From Hoplostethus atlanticus (lineage: Eukaryota; Chordata; Actinopteri; Trachichthyiformes; Trachichthyidae): a stretch of DNA of 64,000 bases. The DNA lies in contig JAXDDX010000010.1 in NCBI GenBank assembly GCA_034670405.1, forward strand, positions 2,938,001 through 3,002,000, written 5' to 3'. The translations under genes were made by a program, and so were the position numbers. The notes below the pieces were generated by a model, which saw nothing but the letters and a program-made list of their open reading frames with translations, was not told the DNA's origin and made no database searches. Below, piece after piece: positions 61,499 through 64,000 of the stretch. The number at the start of each line of letters is the position of its first letter. Position 1 is the first letter of the stretch.

Positions 61499-62504
61499 TT
61501 GCCAGTAATAGATTCCCAAAGAGAGCTACAATGTCCAAACAGCACCTCCATTCCACAAACCCAGTGGTGATTTTATTGTTTACTGTTAATTTCTCCTTTT
61601 ACCACTGAACACAATACACAAAATGATTTGACTCACATTATCTTAACATTGCTATCAAGTACTTACAGTGTGGCCAAGGCCTCAAAAGCTAGCCAAATGT
61701 ATGAATATAGGCTAGATATTCATAGACTTTATTCTTACAGTGTGTTTCCCTGCACCTGTCATTTCCTCAGAGCTGATGCTGGGTTGCTGCTGGACCTCTG
61801 CTCCCTCAGCATCTCCACCTTATAGGAAGAAAACATAGCTCTTTGCTTTCACTGGAGTTTCCAAGCGTTTATTCATGTATCTCACTTTTTCCCTGTATGA
61901 TGACATTGTTGGCAAATTGATTACTTTTAAAGTGGGCTGTTGCCTCGTTTTATTCAGTCGTAAAATTAGTCTTTTTAGCTGGAAGCTAGCGTGCGCAGGC
62001 ACTTGTCATCCACGTGCATGGTGACTGACCTTGCTTGCGAACATATCTGTAATTTAATGTCTTTCAAGGGTCTTCGTCTTTATCCGCTCCCTCTCAGCTC
62101 CATCTGTTCTTTTTTTCTGACTGACTTTCTACACATACGCCGCACATTGTCAACAGGTAGCCATGGCATCGCTGCACGGCCCTGACAAAGCAAAGCAAAA
62201 CAAACAAATCGCGTCTGCTAATCGGCTACATAATTGTTTGCTGAAGCTGAGTGGCCTCTCGTGAGAAGCAGGGGATCAAACCAAGAGGTGGGAGACAGCA
62301 GGGGTAGGACTGTACCAAGGTCAGCTGACTGGCTGCTCCGTGTTGTTGTAGCCAAAGTGAGTTAGATATTCCATCAACATGGACGTGTAGCCTGGTGCAC
62401 GCTGGTTTCCACTGGAACAACAAGATGCAAATCTGCCATGCCAGCCAGTGTGTAGCAAGTAGGCTTGACATATGCCATTTGGTGGATTCTTTAATCCTAA
62501 ACTC

Positions 62505-62535
<31 letters not shown>
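62505..62535 (+). repeat. (CTTA)n tetranucleotide microsatellite
   Basis: About eight CTTA units. Confidence 0.96.
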
Positions 62536-62791
62536 GAGTACATACATCTTTACCATGCCCAGTGGAAATTGACCCCCTAATTCCAAAAGGGTCCTGCAGA
62601 CCTCCCTCCTCAGGCCCCTCAGACCTCCTAATCCTGGTAGTGTTGGGGCCATGCTCTTCCTATTGAACTATACAGAAGCACAAGCTTGCAGTCTTGCATG
62701 CTGCAGTTCAAATAACTACTTTAAGAAAATCAAAATAGCACATTGCAATCAAGGCCTTGCAATTTAAATTTTAAAACTTTACTCTATATTA

Positions 62792-62803
62792 CACTGTAAA
62801 AAA
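62792..62803. repeat. CACTGTAAAAAA repeat terminus
   Basis: This resembles the ends of short fish DNA elements (compare CACTGCAAAAAA at 42560). The rest of the element was not delimited. Confidence 0.3.
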
Positions 62804-64000
62804 TATTAGGGCTCTTCAATTTAAAGGCATTTTAGTTTCCTTGCTGCCTTAAAATTGCAAGTTGGCTGAAATAGTAGAGAATAGTTGGGTCAAAGTTCAT
62901 CAGAATATGTCTCGGCTCAGCAAAGCATAGACATGCTCCTCACTGAATCTGCCTCTCCTTCATAATCAATTCATCATTTGTAATTCTGGATTAAGCCAAT
63001 TGTTTAAGCAAGTTATTTGAAGTTCTGGGCATGATTGACCACTAATGATATTATAAGAGTCCCAGTCAGCTGAACACATTAGGCAAGCAGTTCTATTCCA
63101 AACTTCAGTCTGTATAGCTCAGTTTAATACAGTGGGTCTTATTCCTATTAAAACCTCTCTGTTCCTTTCCCATGGGTAATATTTCACAAGGTTAACACAT
63201 TTCCTGTGAATTTACGTGACTTCCAATTGCATAGTTTACATAAATACAAAATGAAATGAGCATACAGAGAGAGCGTCTACTTGCCTTCCATTTTTATATC
63301 TCAATCTCTCTCTCCCTCATTTCATGGTAATTCACAGGGTGGTAAAAACATAACGATGAAATATAACGCTCGCGAGGGTGAGGCTGAAGAACGATGCGGA
63401 AACATCTGAGTCATGGCCGGCCTGGGCCACTGAAGATGATGTCACCACGGTGCACAGACGGCGCTCCAGAGGGGAACTGGTCGAACGGCACGTCCGCACT
63501 CAGTGTGCCGCTCAACCCTTGACTCATCCGACCGGCAGGAGTCCAGCAGGCTCTGTCCATGCTGGCCCTCAGCCCTGCCTGGTCCCACCGAGAGCTGTCT
63601 GTCAACACCTGATTAACACTTGAGATAATAGGTCATTAAAGTTCCCCTTCAATCAATGAGTCCAATCGAGTAATCAAGCCAGAGATTGAATGAACCCAAA
63701 CCAGCGTGGAGCCCTGTGGGACAGAAGGGCCTTTAATCAGTATTGGAGGGAGAGAGCTGCTTTCATCTGTAGATGTAAGCAGAATAACACTGTTGTGGTA
63801 AAAACCACGCAACTGCAAATTTATTTTTCTTTTTGTACATGGTCATTTATGTGAATGAGTGACTCTTGTGCTTTTGAAACCTGTGAAAACCCAGTCTATC
63901 ATTTTAATAAAACACGGGCACCAATGAGAAAATAAGCATTCATTTCTTCCTTCCTGAAAAACTCATTTTTGGCAGATACGTGGTTTTCATCAGGCAGTAG

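Larger units (their letters stand above)
61498..64000 (+). other. Intergenic or flanking sequence to window end, no gene seen
   Basis: It contains a CTTA tetranucleotide repeat (62505-62535), a CACTGTAAAAAA repeat terminus at 62792 and a C/G-richer patch at 63360-63610 with unrecognised open frames on both strands. An AATAAA lies at 63906. Confidence 0.6.

Noticed and set aside
63360..63610. G/C-richer patch with open frames on both strands as a possible exon of a neighbouring gene
   Set aside because: No recognisable protein text and no convincing splice sites; kept as unannotated.

Overview
The window is vertebrate nuclear DNA, most likely from a ray-finned (teleost) fish. The reasons are split exons with GT-AG borders, dense CA/CT/GA/GATA microsatellites, and decayed copies of fish-type repeats: a Ty3/gypsy relic, an L2-like LINE tail, and small terminal-inverted-repeat elements. 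Nearly every long open reading frame here is chance reading of intron, intergenic or simple-repeat sequence.

One protein-coding gene is visible, on the + strand. Ten coding exons between 3107 and 44176 encode the C-terminal ~370 residues of a CELF (CUGBP/Elav-like, Bruno-like) RNA-binding protein: the end of the RRM1-RRM2 linker, RRM2, the long Ala/Gln/Pro-rich divergent linker, RRM3, and a stop codon after the family-typical ending DANRPY. The exons carrying RRM1 lie upstream of the window. The text is closest to the CELF3/4/5/6 branch, and I favour celf6 (celf4 or celf3 are alternatives; the ending excludes celf5). All exon phases are compatible and the frame stays open. Two acceptors are CAGCAG tandems and one exon has a second in-frame donor, so small protein variants are likely.

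Layout: 1-3106 intron; exon A (49 nt); 11.3 kb intron rich in microsatellites, with an internal 59-bp repeat pair; exons B and C (RRM2) split by a 4.2 kb intron; 9.7 kb intron with an L2-like LINE fragment; exons D-H (linker) packed within 28.6-32.8 kb; 4.9 kb intron holding a Ty3/gypsy relic whose integrase lies upstream of its reverse transcriptase, and a ~440-bp MITE close to the next acceptor; exon I (RRM3 first half); 6.2 kb intron with a ~590-bp element flanked by 10-bp direct repeats; exon J (RRM3 end and stop). From 44177 to 64000 I find no coding sequence. A donor-like site 22 nt after the stop suggests that the 3' UTR is spliced to a downstream noncoding exon, with several candidate acceptors and poly(A) signals. 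This part also holds a promoter-like CRE/CCAAT/TATA cluster near 47.6-47.8 kb and a possible solo LTR at 58.3-58.6 kb.

CELF proteins bind U/G-rich RNA and control alternative splicing, translation and mRNA stability. UG, CA and CU tracts beside this gene's own exons are therefore plausible sites of auto- or cross-regulation; this is inference. I found no prokaryotic-style system, CRISPR array, tRNA or rRNA. The strongest points for follow-up are the two tandem acceptors, the Gmr1-like domain order of the retroelement, the two TIR elements and the duplicated 65-bp intronic element.
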